Shown: positions 1-6,608, numbered from the stretch's first letter. The stretch is 11,244 bases of DNA from an uncultured Muribaculaceae bacterium (GCA_910587545.1 CAJUMI010000045.1:1-11244); one strand, 5' to 3'. A program made the numbers and translations. Notes: a model not told the origin generated them from the sequence alone.

Positions 1-101
1 CTGAAATTTCGACTGATGCTTGTTTTTTATTAACATTTGTTTTTAAACAAACTCTAACTATTTAGCCTTACTTAGTCTTCAGTGCTCTGATTTTTAGGAG
101 G

Positions 102-214
102 TTACATCAAATGTAACGCCGTGTAAAAATAACTTCACATCTGCTTTTGTATTTTATTGTAAATCAATTGCTTACAGAGTGATGAAACGCCTCTTTGTAA
201 CGCAATGTAACGCC
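102..214. promoter_or_regulatory. Cluster of TGTAA(CGCC) boxes upstream of promoter
   Basis: Seven copies of TGTAA or its complement TTACA lie within about 110 bases, at 102-106 (minus), 112-116, 122-126, 158-162, 172-176 (minus), 196-200 and 206-210. Three copies extend to TGTAACGC (112, 196, 206), and TGAAACGCC at 183-191 is a near-copy. Two pairs (112/122 and 196/206) are direct repeats exactly 10 bases apart, so they face the same side of the helix. The pair at 102/112 forms the inverted repeat GTTACAT-caa-ATGTAAC. The proximal pair ends seven bases before the -33 box. This arrangement suits an activator or response regulator that binds as a tandem dimer. The regulator is not in the window and its family is unknown. 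Confidence 0.55.
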
Positions 215-220
215 TGAAAA

Positions 221-252
221 TTTGCCGAGGCTACCTCGGCGAAGTAATTTTG
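221..252 (+). promoter_or_regulatory. Bacteroidota-type promoter with internal dyad
   Basis: TTTG at 221-224 and TAATTTTG at 245-252 match the -33 (TTTG) and -7 (TAnnTTTG) elements of the Bacteroidota primary sigma factor, with a 20-base spacer. Transcription would start near 258-260 and give a leader of about 25 bases before the ATG at 284. The leader is A-rich with no Shine-Dalgarno sequence, as is usual in this phylum. The spacer contains the perfect inverted repeat GCCGAGG-cta-CCTCGGC (224-240), placed where a bound repressor would block RNA polymerase. Confidence 0.7.
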
Positions 253-283
253 CAACGAAATCAAACAACCAAATTTTAGTATA

Positions 284-643
284 ATGAAACGTTTAAAATT
301 TCTAATCTTATTAGTTTTTCTTTTTAATCTGCATCCTGCGATGGCCGAATATGGGATTCCATTAAACACTAAAGAGGATTCCGAGAATAAGCCGTTAAAG
401 CCGAAGGCTCCTTCGCGTGTACGTATTAGTGCATACGTAGACGGCGATGCTGTCGTAGTTTCGTCGACGGTCAGCGTTATGGCTCATGTCACGGTCACCG
501 ATCCGATGGCGGGCGACTGTCTGTTTGACGGCTTTGTGGCTCTCGCCCAAGATTACCGCTGCTCACTCTCCGGTGCCTCAGGCATCCTGACGCTCACCGT
601 AACTGTCGGTGGCACGAGCTACGAGGGACAGTTCGTACTCTGA
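284..643 (+). CDS. Small secreted DUF3244-like protein
   Basis: This is a 119-residue exported protein. Residues 1-21 form a signal peptide (KRLK, then a hydrophobic core, ending Ala-Met-Ala before Glu22). After a charged linker rich in Lys, Asp and Pro (about 24-44), residues 45-119 have the alternating hydrophobic pattern of one beta-sandwich domain and end in GGTSYEGQFVL. That ending resembles the last strands of DUF3244, a short Bacteroidota family of unknown function. Its last 53 residues align without gaps to the next gene's product, including Cys93. It is the first gene after the 221-252 promoter and lies 22 bases from the next gene, so the two are probably co-transcribed. The ATG at 284 is chosen because the signal peptide begins there. 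No catalytic residues are evident, and a structural or ligand-binding role is a guess. Confidence 0.75.
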   Translation: MKRLKFLILLVFLFNLHPAMAEYGIPLNTKEDSENKPLKPKAPSRVRISAYVDGDAVVVSSTVSVMAHVTVTDPMAGDCLFDGFVALAQDYRCSLSGASGILTLTVTVGGTSYEGQFVL

Positions 644-665
644 CAACATTAAATAATTACCGCCT

Positions 666-1052
666 ATGCTTAAATTGATCAAAGTAATATTTATCGCGGT
701 TTTATGCGTCTGTTGTCGTAATGCCGTTTTTGCATCAGACACGGATAAGTTTCTGCGAAATGTCACACTTACAAGGACGTACGAGCTTAATGGCGAGACT
801 AAAGTCGATAGTCTCCGGAATGATTTGATGGCGGTATATACTTACGACAGGGAATTGATCCTGACAACTTCACGAGAAGTCAAGACTCGAGTACGAGTCT
901 ATGACGCCCGTATAGGAGATGTGTACTATGACCGTACAGTTGACATTTTCCCGACTCATGTCTGTCAATTTTATTACCTTGATGAACAATTCATGCTTGA
1001 TGTTACAATTGACGGGGTCATATATTCCGCTGAATTTTACTTCGACAATTGA
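666..1052 (+). CDS. Small secreted DUF3244-like protein, diverged paralog
   Basis: This is a 128-residue exported protein. The likely signal peptide covers residues 1-23 and ends Val-Phe-Ala. Cys16 and Cys17 lie inside the hydrophobic segment, so lipoprotein processing cannot be excluded. The mature part looks all-beta, with strands around 33-42, 53-60, 62-68, 74-80, 85-93 and 109-126. Residues 74-126 align without gaps to residues 67-119 of the preceding product. They share Val-x-Val-x-Asp, Gly-Asp, a later Asp, Cys100 and the final Leu-x-Val-Thr-x2-Gly-x2-Tyr-x3-Phe. I therefore read the two genes as an old tandem duplication. The domain resembles DUF3244 less clearly than its neighbour. 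The gap of 22 bases suggests one transcript. Function unknown. Confidence 0.72.
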   Translation: MLKLIKVIFIAVLCVCCRNAVFASDTDKFLRNVTLTRTYELNGETKVDSLRNDLMAVYTYDRELILTTSREVKTRVRVYDARIGDVYYDRTVDIFPTHVCQFYYLDEQFMLDVTIDGVIYSAEFYFDN

Positions 1053-1063
1053 TTTTGAGAATC

Positions 1064-1078
1064 GTCTGTAGAACAGAC
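1064..1078 (+). terminator. Short hairpin after small-protein pair
   Basis: GTCTGT-aga-ACAGAC makes a 6-bp stem with a 3-base loop, 12 bases after the stop codon at 1052. Only a weak T-rich stretch (TATTGTT) follows. It could be a weak terminator or a 3' end-protecting structure. Confidence 0.3.
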
Positions 1079-1083
1079 TATTG

Positions 1084-1178
1084 TTAATGAAGCGATTTAA
1101 ATGGAAGATAAAAAATAGGGTATTTAGGTATTAAAGAGTATTGGATTAATTTATCAAAAATTCAAATCGCTTCATTAA
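1084..1178. repeat. Perfect 15-bp inverted repeat flanking 65 bases
   Basis: TTAATGAAGCGATTT (1084-1098) is matched exactly by its reverse complement at 1164-1178. The 65 bases between them are strongly A/T-rich. The element fills most of the gap between the small-protein pair and the lipoprotein gene starting at 1204. Inside is a weak forward promoter-like pair, TTTA at 1123-1126 and TAATTTAT at 1147-1154 with a 20-base spacer; it deviates from consensus at one position in the first box and two in the second. Invertible promoter, small palindromic (MITE-like) insertion and large operator are all possible. No target-site duplication or recombinase gene is visible here. Confidence 0.6.
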
Positions 1179-1203
1179 ACACCTTCTAACGAATAATCAG
1201 AAG

Positions 1204-3183
1204 ATGAAGACTCATAAAACGACATATTTGCAATTATTGGCGGTCATGGTCTGCGGAATAATGACGGCTGCGTGTCGTCAGCTAAGCCCTGATGCGGATA
1301 TCGAATTTGCGCTTCGGGCGGCAGGCGATAATCGGGGCGAGCTGGAGACGGTGCTGGAGCATTATGCCGGGGATTCTCTGAAGTCAAAGGCTGCGCGTTT
1401 CCTGATCGCAAATATGCCGGGACATTATTCGTATGCCGACACGACGTTGGTCAACCGTTATTATAACGAGATTGATTCGACGCTTGCATTGATGGCGGAG
1501 AGCGGTCGCGAGGCAATCGCCGATACAATCAACTCTATAGCGCACCGGCTCGGTGTATCAAGCGCCGCAAAAGTCCAGGACATAAGGATAATAAAATCGG
1601 ATTTCCTGATACGTAATATCGACGATGCTTTCTACCGGTGGAAGCATGGTAAATGGGCCCGTCATCTGACATTCGATCAATTCTGCGAATATCTGTTGCC
1701 TTATAAGGTTGAGGAATTACAACCATTGGACAACTGGCGCGAGCGTTTTTCCGGTTTCTGTACCGACTCACTGGACGAATTGGATTACTGTGATATGTTC
1801 CGGTCGTCAAGTTACAGCGCTGCGGTGATGCTGAACCGCAATCTCGGCCGAGTCATCAGACCTTTTTCGTGGAGTGTTCTGGAATGCCCGCCAAAACGTA
1901 TCGAAACGTTGATCGCGATACCATTCGGCCGATGTGATGATTATGCCTGGCTTTCGGCCGCTCTGTTCAGAAGTGCAGGCATTCCCGTGTCAATTGAGAT
2001 TGTTCCCCACTGGGCTTACAGATCATTGGGCCATAAGGGAAATGCAGTGCTCGCGCCTACAGGCAAATCGATCCTGTTCAGCGGATTGTCAAGCGGTCCT
2101 GAAAACACTCATCATGTAGATGAAAAAATCGCTAAAATGTTCCGCTCCACATACGCACGCAATAAAGAAATAGAAGCATTGCATAAATCCGAGCGATTTG
2201 TTCCTGATGCTTTCAACAGCGTGTTCCAAAAGGACGTGACGGATGAATTTGTCGCTACCACAGATATCCGCATTCCGTTGGATAATGTCAATACTCAATA
2301 TGTATATCTCTCTGTATATGGCGATAATGACTGGTATCCTGTGGACTTTGCAAAAATGGTTGGCAAAGAGGCTGTTTTCAAAAATGTCGGCAAAAATGTG
2401 ATGTACGTTGTCATGAATTATGACCGTTCGGGTCACATGAATGTCCTGACAGATCCGTTTGTTGTCAATGCAGAGGGGGATATTGTCTCTGTCACGCCTG
2501 ATCACAATGCGTTGCAAAGCGTTACTCTTTTTCGCAAATATCCTGTGATTGAATATGTGCATAAGTATGCCCGATTGATTGATGAAGGTGAGTTTGAGGC
2601 GGCCGACAATCCGGATTTCATAGGAGCTTCAATAATACACACCATTTCTGACGGAGCGGCGGTCGGCCATGAAATTATATTGCCGGATTCGTTGCCACCG
2701 TACCGATACTGGAGATATATACAGCGTAAACGTGATGCCCATACCAACATGGCCGAGGTGATGTTCTATGACCGTGATAATAACAGGTTGACAGGAGCTG
2801 TGATCGGGACGGAAGGGCATCGAACGATATACAAAGGAATGACACGGGATAAATTATTCGACGGCAATCTGCTCACGTCATTCAACTCTCCCAATCCCAA
2901 CGGTGACTGGGCAGGACTTGACTTCGGGAAGCCCGTCAGAATTCATAAGATAATATTCTACGGCCGCGGCGACGGCAACACAGTGGAAGTCGGTGATAAA
3001 TATGAACTCTTTTATTGGGATGCAAACAAATGGAACTCATTGGGTCAGACCGTGGCTGAAAGCGTGTCGTTGACTTATGACAATGTTCCGGCCGGAGCAC
3101 TGCTGCTTCTCCGTGATCTCACAAAGGGCAAAGATGAACGTATATTTACAATTGGATCAGATGGACGTCAGAATTGGTGGTAG
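1204..3183 (+). CDS. Transglutaminase-like lipoprotein with discoidin-like C-terminus
   Basis: This is a 659-residue lipoprotein. The signal peptide ends Thr-Ala-Ala before lipid-attachment Cys24, so it is probably anchored in the envelope. A helical region (about 30-220) precedes a transglutaminase/protease-like core: FGRCDDYAWL holds the expected nucleophile Cys244, Gly-Ile-Pro-Val follows, and GHKGN contains His277. Relatives usually have GHxWN, but here the Trp is Gly279. An acidic residue expected shortly afterwards is not apparent (Ala284-Pro-Thr). A beta-rich middle (about 350-540) leads to a C-terminal F5/8-type carbohydrate-binding-like domain (about 545-659, from KLFDGNLLTSF to the final NWW). 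This architecture recurs in Bacteroidales lipoproteins of unknown role. The gene starts 25 bases after the inverted repeat and heads the cluster that continues to 6389. Whether it is catalytically active is uncertain. Confidence 0.82.
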   Translation: MKTHKTTYLQLLAVMVCGIMTAACRQLSPDADIEFALRAAGDNRGELETVLEHYAGDSLKSKAARFLIANMPGHYSYADTTLVNRYYNEIDSTLALMAESGREAIADTINSIAHRLGVSSAAKVQDIRIIKSDFLIRNIDDAFYRWKHGKWARHLTFDQFCEYLLPYKVEELQPLDNWRERFSGFCTDSLDELDYCDMFRSSSYSAAVMLNRNLGRVIRPFSWSVLECPPKRIETLIAIPFGRCDDYAWLSAALFRSAGIPVSIEIVPHWAYRSLGHKGNAVLAPTGKSILFSGLSSGPENTHHVDEKIAKMFRSTYARNKEIEALHKSERFVPDAFNSVFQKDVTDEFVATTDIRIPLDNVNTQYVYLSVYGDNDWYPVDFAKMVGKEAVFKNVGKNVMYVVMNYDRSGHMNVLTDPFVVNAEGDIVSVTPDHNALQSVTLFRKYPVIEYVHKYARLIDEGEFEAADNPDFIGASIIHTISDGAAVGHEIILPDSLPPYRYWRYIQRKRDAHTNMAEVMFYDRDNNRLTGAVIGTEGHRTIYKGMTRDKLFDGNLLTSFNSPNPNGDWAGLDFGKPVRIHKIIFYGRGDGNTVEVGDKYELFYWDANKWNSLGQTVAESVSLTYDNVPAGALLLLRDLTKGKDERIFTIGSDGRQNWW

Positions 3184-3217
3184 ATATTGGTTGCGGGATT
3201 CTATCCGTGACGGCATT

Positions 3218-4477
3218 ATGAGCAATGCATCCGCATTTATTAACTGGATAGATTGTTTAATGCTGATGCTCTTGTTCGTGATATCGGGTTTGTTATATTC
3301 GTGTCGGATGACCGATGATATGTTTGACTGCAGAACATATTATATTCTGATTGTTCTTTCGCTCTTGGCCGGTGTGTTGGTCGTCAAGCAATTTTGCCGA
3401 CTTGACATAAATATTGATTTTCGGGCAAATGCAACGATTGTAACTGTGACATGCGCGTTTATATCAGTCTGCATTCTGTCTTTATGGGGTTTTACAGGCA
3501 ATTTTGAATTCGATTTCACCCGGAATAATATAATCAATCCCGTGGGGCTTATATCATGTATATGCCTGGGATTGCCATATATATTTTATTTTTCCAAAGG
3601 GAACAGGTCAAATAAAGTTTTCTCGGCCATAATCATCTTTCTTTGTTTTTTCGCTCTTATACTGTCACAATCAAGGACAGGAATGATTACGGCAGTAATT
3701 ATCGCCGTTGAATATCTGATGCGCTTGAAAGGAGTGGCTATGAAAAAACGATTGGCTGTATTTGGGCTGTTATTAGTGGCATTAGTGTGTATTTCATTCT
3801 TTGTTAATTCCGATTCTGCTATAGGCAGACTGCTGATCTGGCAAAGTTCGTGGCTGATGTTCTGCGATTCTCCTTTATGGGGGCATGGACTATTCGGTTT
3901 CGAAAGAGAATATATGAATTTTCAGGCTGAATTTCTGAGCGCGGCGCAGAGTCCGCTGTATAACTTTCTGGCTGATAATGTAAATTATCCCTTTAATGAA
4001 ATAATCAGATTGGTTCTGGCTTTTGGCATAATTGGGCTGATGACGGTTTCAGTCTTGATTTATGCCATTGTCAGCAGTTATCGTAAAAATCCTTCCGAGA
4101 AAAAGTATATCGCAATTTTAAGTTTACTTGCATTGTTTATGCTGGGTCTTTTTTCGTATCCGCTTTCATATCCGTTTACATGGCTTGTTCTCGGCCTGAA
4201 TTTATATGTTATCCTGAAAAATTACTTTGTGATTGCCAAAATCAGGCGTATTGTATATGTCATCGGTCCGGTTATCCTTATCATTACATTTATGCACAGT
4301 ATAAAGTCAATTGACAAGACTCGGCAATGGAGGGACGCATATATCGCAACAGATATGGAAGCATATCGAGATCTTCAAACGTGGTTTGATTCCGATCCGT
4401 CGTTTTTATACAACTACTCTTATGTCTTATTTATATCAGAGCGACGAGTTGTTGAAAAGTGCGGAAGTCGCGCTTAA
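3218..4477 (+). CDS. O-antigen ligase/Wzy-like membrane protein, C-terminus frameshifted
   Basis: This multi-pass inner-membrane protein is of the O-antigen ligase/polymerase (Wzy_C) type, which transfers or polymerises lipid-linked glycans on the periplasmic face. As read it has 419 residues. Hydrophobic segments lie near 9-27, 40-57, 72-91, 106-125, 134-150, 155-170 and 178-196, with more at 262-285, 297-315, 318-336 and 345-360. Family hallmarks are SQSRTG (150-155) and GRLLIWQ (203-209) leading into the large periplasmic loop with Ser-Pro-Leu-x-Gly-x-Gly. NYPFNEIIR before Phe-Gly-Ile-Ile-Gly-Leu resembles the usual Asn-Glu motif. At about residue 403 the frame is lost, and the expected TPR tail continues in another frame (next entry). 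The ATG at 3218 places the first membrane segment at the N-terminus. An upstream ATG at 3161 would overlap the lipoprotein gene by 23 bases. The donor glycan is unknown. Confidence 0.75.
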   Translation: MSNASAFINWIDCLMLMLLFVISGLLYSCRMTDDMFDCRTYYILIVLSLLAGVLVVKQFCRLDINIDFRANATIVTVTCAFISVCILSLWGFTGNFEFDFTRNNIINPVGLISCICLGLPYIFYFSKGNRSNKVFSAIIIFLCFFALILSQSRTGMITAVIIAVEYLMRLKGVAMKKRLAVFGLLLVALVCISFFVNSDSAIGRLLIWQSSWLMFCDSPLWGHGLFGFEREYMNFQAEFLSAAQSPLYNFLADNVNYPFNEIIRLVLAFGIIGLMTVSVLIYAIVSSYRKNPSEKKYIAILSLLALFMLGLFSYPLSYPFTWLVLGLNLYVILKNYFVIAKIRRIVYVIGPVILIITFMHSIKSIDKTRQWRDAYIATDMEAYRDLQTWFDSDPSFLYNYSYVLFISERRVVEKCGSRA

Positions 4478-4766
4478 ATGCTCGAATTTTCTCGCGTCGT
4501 ATGATCTATGTATGTTAAAGGGCGAGATTTATTTTAGCCTGGCAGATTATGAAAATGCAATTGAAGCATTCGACCGAGCTGCAAAAATGTGTCCCAACAG
4601 ATTTGTGCCTCTGTATAAAATCTTCTTGTGCTATAGAGAAATGGATAATCAACCGAGGGCTGACGCTGTCGCACGGACGATATACGATAAGCCTGTCAAG
4701 GTGCAGTCTCCCATAGTCCGAATGATTAAAGTCAGAATATTCAACTATTTAAATAGTATTAATTAA
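4422..4766 (+). pseudogene. Displaced TPR tail of the Wzy-like protein
   Basis: From the ATG at 4422 this frame encodes about 114 residues that read as the missing C-terminus of the preceding protein. A canonical 34-residue TPR repeat starts at YDLCMLKGEIYF and ends near AAKMCPN, and a second helical hairpin follows. In Bacteroidales, O-antigen-ligase proteins often end in such TPRs. Joining the frames between about 4427 and 4434 (TTA TTT, skip one base, TAT CAG) gives an uninterrupted FLYNYSYVLF-YQSDELLKS passage. The break is therefore best explained by one extra base, which is either a real mutation or a sequence error. Translation as a separate overlapping gene from 4422 is possible but less likely. 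The part of this open frame before 4422 (4311-4421) overlaps well-conserved ligase coding sequence and is not real. Confidence 0.65.
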
Positions 4767-4770
4767 TAAT

Positions 4771-4799
4771 TTATTCAACAAATCAAAAATTATTCAACA
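4771..4799 (+). repeat. Direct repeat TTATTCAACA before lipoprotein start
   Basis: TTATTCAACA occurs at 4771-4780 and again at 4790-4799, where its final A is the first base of the ATG. The period is 19 bases. It makes up nearly the whole 32-base gap before the next gene. It may be a duplicated A/T-rich translation-initiation leader, and no Shine-Dalgarno sequence is present. Confidence 0.5.
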
Positions 4800-5527
4800 T
4801 GAAAACAACTAAATTTCTTTCGGCCTTATTATTAGTGTTGGCATGTGTTTCGTGCAGCCAATATGACACCTATGACCCCTATGTCAATAATGTAACTATT
4901 CGTCCTGAAAAAATAGATCAATATGATCTAAGCACCGAGTTGTCATCGAATTCTTATCTCCCGCAGGATGTAGCTTTTGCTCTATCCCTAAAGTATATTG
5001 ATGTATATGATGATTTGTATTTGCTTAAAATGACGCCCGAAGATGCAAAAGATTTGAAAATCGACCCCGAAGACTATGAAATTATCAAGCAATCGGTATA
5101 TGAAACTAATAAAGTTCTGGCAAAGGAAGGTATTCCTGCTGACATGGCTCCGATCGAAGAAGCCATAAAGAAGTTCTTTTCCGGTAACTCGGATGATATT
5201 ATAAATTTGAAACCGATGAGATCTTACGGAGAAGTTAGCGGCTATGTTCCCATACCCGACAATGCGGGTTTTTATACCACATCTATGTTTATTCCGTCGG
5301 AATGCCGTTATATAACAGTTACTTGTTCTTCCCAGGCACCATTGGGGATGTGTATTGTAAAGATTTATTATGCAGGAGAGAGTGTTGCAACCAGAACGGT
5401 CATGACTCCTTTGGGTATAAGTAACTCATGCACAATTGAAGTTCCTGTTTCCAATGCTTGGATTACGGTAGGGGTAATGGCCTCAAGTACCGGTGGAGGC
5501 TATTTTACGTGTAGGCTTGGCGAATGA
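4799..5527 (+). CDS. Hypothetical Cys-rich lipoprotein
   Basis: This is a 242-residue protein I do not recognise. Residues 1-19 look like a lipoprotein signal peptide (hydrophobic core, then Cys-Val-Ser before Cys19). The mature protein starts with a Tyr/Asp-rich stretch (QYDTYDPYV). An acidic, mainly helical region follows (about 55-130, including MTPEDAKDLKIDPEDYE). Residues 140-242 look like a beta-sandwich with five cysteines (169, 176, 185, 211, 238) and end in a Gly/Ser-rich hairpin. After export some of these cysteines could form disulfides. The gene lies 32 bases after the TPR tail and 22 before the CPBP-like gene, in the same direction, so it is probably part of the same operon. The C-terminal domain could bind a partner or a glycan, but nothing in the sequence proves this. 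Confidence 0.78.
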   Translation: MKTTKFLSALLLVLACVSCSQYDTYDPYVNNVTIRPEKIDQYDLSTELSSNSYLPQDVAFALSLKYIDVYDDLYLLKMTPEDAKDLKIDPEDYEIIKQSVYETNKVLAKEGIPADMAPIEEAIKKFFSGNSDDIINLKPMRSYGEVSGYVPIPDNAGFYTTSMFIPSECRYITVTCSSQAPLGMCIVKIYYAGESVATRTVMTPLGISNSCTIEVPVSNAWITVGVMASSTGGGYFTCRLGE

Positions 5528-5549
5528 TATAATTTCAAACTGATCAATT

Positions 5550-6389
5550 ATGAAACTTAGATTATTTTTGGTTATCAGCGCATTGGTAGCTATTGTCTAT
5601 GCTGTTGCCGATCCGTTTTTGTCGGGCAGTCCGTCAACATTGCCGATATGGTCTGTCATAGTGGCTGTCGGTGCATTCATTCCGGCAATTATAGCTTTTA
5701 TTGCCCAAAAGGATAGTCTGAAAACTTTTGCATCCGATTATCTTTCATTACGAAAAACAGATTGGCGCAAAGCTGCAATTGTTTTGGGAGCGACTGCAAT
5801 ATTGTCGCCATTGTTAAGATTGGTCATTGTCGGGGTGTTTGGCAATTTGCTCCACGTGTCGTTTTTCGGTGAATTCTCGCGTCAATTTCATGTCAATTAT
5901 TTAGGTGTTATATCATGGTATGGATCCGGAGTGGCGGATACGCTGATGGCTTGTGCAGGCGATATGGTTTATCTGTTTGTGATCGGATCGATTGTCGGAA
6001 TATTCAGTTGCCTTTTTGAAGAAATCGCGTGGCGCGGTTTTCTGATCAAATATATCAAGGGTTCGGATCTGACCATGTCTGTCATCTCGGGTGTCGTGTG
6101 GACGTTATGGACACTTGCGATGACCTATGTGGTCACAACGTGGAGCAACGCTCTGATGCTTCTTATCTTTAATGTCGTTTTGTCATACTGGCTCGTCCGT
6201 ATTATGCGAGCCACGGGTTCGGTATGGACCTGCGCCATGATCCGCGGAATGTTCAGTCTCGGAGCGATGTCATTCTGCGTCGTGCAGGAATCTCATGTCG
6301 GCTCGTACATGGTCTCTATCATAATAGCACTTATTCTGACTGCTGTCCTCTGGGGCGTTATCAGACCGCGCGCGTGGTATGGCGAATGA
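5550..6389 (+). CDS. CPBP-family membrane protein, catalytic His residues lost
   Basis: This is a 279-residue polytopic membrane protein with about eight hydrophobic segments. It is assigned to the CPBP (CAAX protease/bacteriocin-processing, Abi) family because FEEIAWRGF (156-164) carries the EExxxR motif with Glu157, Glu158 and Arg162. Active members also need a His after an aromatic residue (FxxxH) and a third motif, HxxxN/D. Here the second motif reads WTLWT, with Thr188 where His belongs. The third reads IRGMFS, with Arg232 and Ser236 replacing His and Asn. The protein is thus probably a pseudo-protease used for binding or immunity-like functions rather than cleavage. In bacteria the family includes bacteriocin-immunity and peptide-maturation proteins. 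It is the last gene of the cluster, 22 bases after the lipoprotein gene and followed by hairpins. Confidence 0.78.
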   Translation: MKLRLFLVISALVAIVYAVADPFLSGSPSTLPIWSVIVAVGAFIPAIIAFIAQKDSLKTFASDYLSLRKTDWRKAAIVLGATAILSPLLRLVIVGVFGNLLHVSFFGEFSRQFHVNYLGVISWYGSGVADTLMACAGDMVYLFVIGSIVGIFSCLFEEIAWRGFLIKYIKGSDLTMSVISGVVWTLWTLAMTYVVTTWSNALMLLIFNVVLSYWLVRIMRATGSVWTCAMIRGMFSLGAMSFCVVQESHVGSYMVSIIIALILTAVLWGVIRPRAWYGE

Positions 6390-6417
6390 TCTGTAAAATT
6401 CATATATATATAAAGTT

Positions 6418-6453
6418 TCAAGCCCCGTTGCATCGGATTGCGGCGGGGCTTGA
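6418..6453 (+). terminator. Hairpin terminator after CPBP-like gene
   Basis: TCAAGCCCCG (6418-6427) pairs perfectly with CGGGGCTTGA (6444-6453), making a GC-rich 10-bp stem with a 16-base loop, 28 bases after the stop codon at 6389. The following tract (TTTACAGTTTTATTG) is T-rich but interrupted. It probably ends the 1204-6389 transcript. Confidence 0.65.
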
Positions 6454-6608
6454 TTTACAGTTTTATTGTACGGCTTGGGGGCAACTGTGTTTCAGATTTT
6501 TCGTTTATGCCGGCTTATGCGTGCAGGATATGGAGATGGTTTTGTTGATCTTTTAGGCTATGACGACAATAATGATGATTTATAGCATGAGATATGAAAA
6601 ATATGTGT

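Noticed and set aside
96..116. AGGAGG followed nine bases later by ATG TAA, a start-stop unit
   Set aside because: The ATG TAA falls inside one of the TGTAA boxes and encodes only Met. Shine-Dalgarno sequences are rarely used in this phylum, so it is probably coincidence.
172..369. Minus-strand open frame over the promoter and first signal peptide
   Set aside because: It covers the promoter and the start of a well-supported gene, and shows no family features.
4422..4440. Programmed frameshifting as the reason for the split ligase
   Set aside because: No slippery heptamer, stop codon at the shift point or downstream stimulatory structure is evident, so a one-base mutation or sequence error is simpler.
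4744..4757. 14-bp perfect palindrome ACTATTTAAATAGT
   Set aside because: It lies at the end of the TPR coding sequence in very A/T-rich DNA, where such palindromes arise easily; there is no other sign of a binding site.
6224..6556. Plus-strand open frame overlapping the end of the CPBP-like gene and its terminator
   Set aside because: It is out of frame with the CPBP gene, runs through a terminator hairpin and resembles no protein.
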